Positions 63,884-64,000 of a stretch of DNA of 64,000 bases are shown piece by piece. The DNA lies in NCBI GenBank assembly GCA_002967695.1, contig PUHN01000004.1:54461-118460 (forward strand), written 5' to 3'. The notes under the pieces were generated by a model, which made no database searches, was not told where the DNA came from, and saw nothing but the letters and a program-made list of their open reading frames with translations. Position numbers and translations under genes: made by a program. Position 1 is the first letter of the stretch, and every line of letters begins with the position of its first letter. Source of the stretch: Rhodobacteraceae bacterium WD3A24 (GTDB lineage: Bacteria; Pseudomonadota; Alphaproteobacteria; Rhodobacterales; Rhodobacteraceae).

Positions 63884-64000
63884 ATGGGCAGATCGGGCAA
63901 GAGGCAGGAGCCGCCGCTGGTTGCGCCGCGGGGGCGCGGAAGGCAGCCGCCGCGCCAGCCGGCCGCCGCATCCCCGCGGCCGGCGCGGCGCGCCCGCGGG
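63884..64000 (+). CDS. N-terminus of a further protein, possibly a class A penicillin-binding protein (partial)
   Basis: An open frame of 39 codons runs from the ATG at 63884 to the window end without a stop: MGRSGKRQEPPLVAPRGRG, followed by Pro/Arg/Ala-rich residues. A short basic cytoplasmic tail beginning G-S-G-K with PPLVA resembles the start of PBP1-type proteins in Rhodobacterales as I recall them. The evidence is thin, the ribosome site is weak and no domain is reached. The 261 bases between it and glnK hold the shared control region described in the two neighbouring entries and nothing else I can support. Confidence 0.35.
   Translation, partial: MGRSGKRQEPPLVAPRGRGRQPPRQPAAASPRPARRARG

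Overview
The window looks like a piece of a high-G+C (about 70% by eye) alphaproteobacterial chromosome, most likely order Rhodobacterales. Supporting signs are the ctpA-rppH pair, the glnD-murJ-(trpS) and rsmI-yraN neighbourhoods, the slt/dapA/smpB/sseA stretch, a DUF2794 protein and the glnK-amtB operon. Genus cannot be settled from sequence alone. I saw no rRNA, tRNA, CRISPR array, prophage or plasmid-type gene. The only mobile element is one IS256-family insertion sequence.

Layout. 1-4.7 kb: cell-envelope and RNA housekeeping (C-terminal processing protease, RppH, MltB-like transglycosylase, RNase R). 4.7-12.6 kb: an accessory metabolic island. A GntR/FCD regulator, a polar amino-acid-type binding protein and permease (no ATPase) and a kynureninase-like PLP enzyme run leftward. 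An SDR, a lactonase-like metallo-hydrolase, a fold-type I aminotransferase, a VOC-like/bicupin fusion and a YdhR-like monooxygenase sit around them. 12.7-16 kb: a translationally coupled VanZ / zinc-ribbon methyltransferase / Hen1-type RNA methyltransferase operon, and an MhqE/MhqD-like dioxygenase-hydrolase pair behind a perfect palindrome. 16-24 kb: a LolD/MacB-type ABC exporter, a small secreted protein, a CDP-alcohol phosphatidyltransferase and a YnjBCD-type importer. 24-34 kb: a complete Dpp/Opp-type peptide importer with a class III aminotransferase, malonyl-CoA synthetase and an MFS transporter.

34-46 kb: asd, a beta-carbonic anhydrase, an IS256-family element (24-bp terminal inverted repeats, 8-bp target duplication, broken transposase) inserted just in front of a degenerate Hpt-like gene, then M17 aminopeptidase, NlpC/P60, DUF2794, BCAT, VOC and L,D-transpeptidase genes. 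44.7-64 kb is mostly core: trpS, a catalytically dead rhomboid homologue, dodecin, murJ, glnD, an LpoA-like lipoprotein, rsmI, yraN, Slt-type transglycosylase, dapA, a BCCT transporter, smpB, a sulfurtransferase, a GNAT acetyltransferase, an aromatic/aspartate aminotransferase, amtB, glnK, and the likely first codons of a further gene.

Functional themes are peptidoglycan remodelling (three lytic or processing transglycosylase-type genes, an L,D-transpeptidase, NlpC/P60, MurJ, LpoA-like), nitrogen sensing and uptake (glnD at 48-51 kb acts on the PII protein encoded by glnK at 63 kb, which controls AmtB), and amino-acid/peptide import and transamination. Regulation is visible as perfect palindromes at 8367, 15982 and 46607, an alternating three-hexamer array at 63751, and strong stem-loops between binding-protein and permease genes of two importers. 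Many gene pairs overlap by ATGA or GTGA, which fixed several non-ATG starts.
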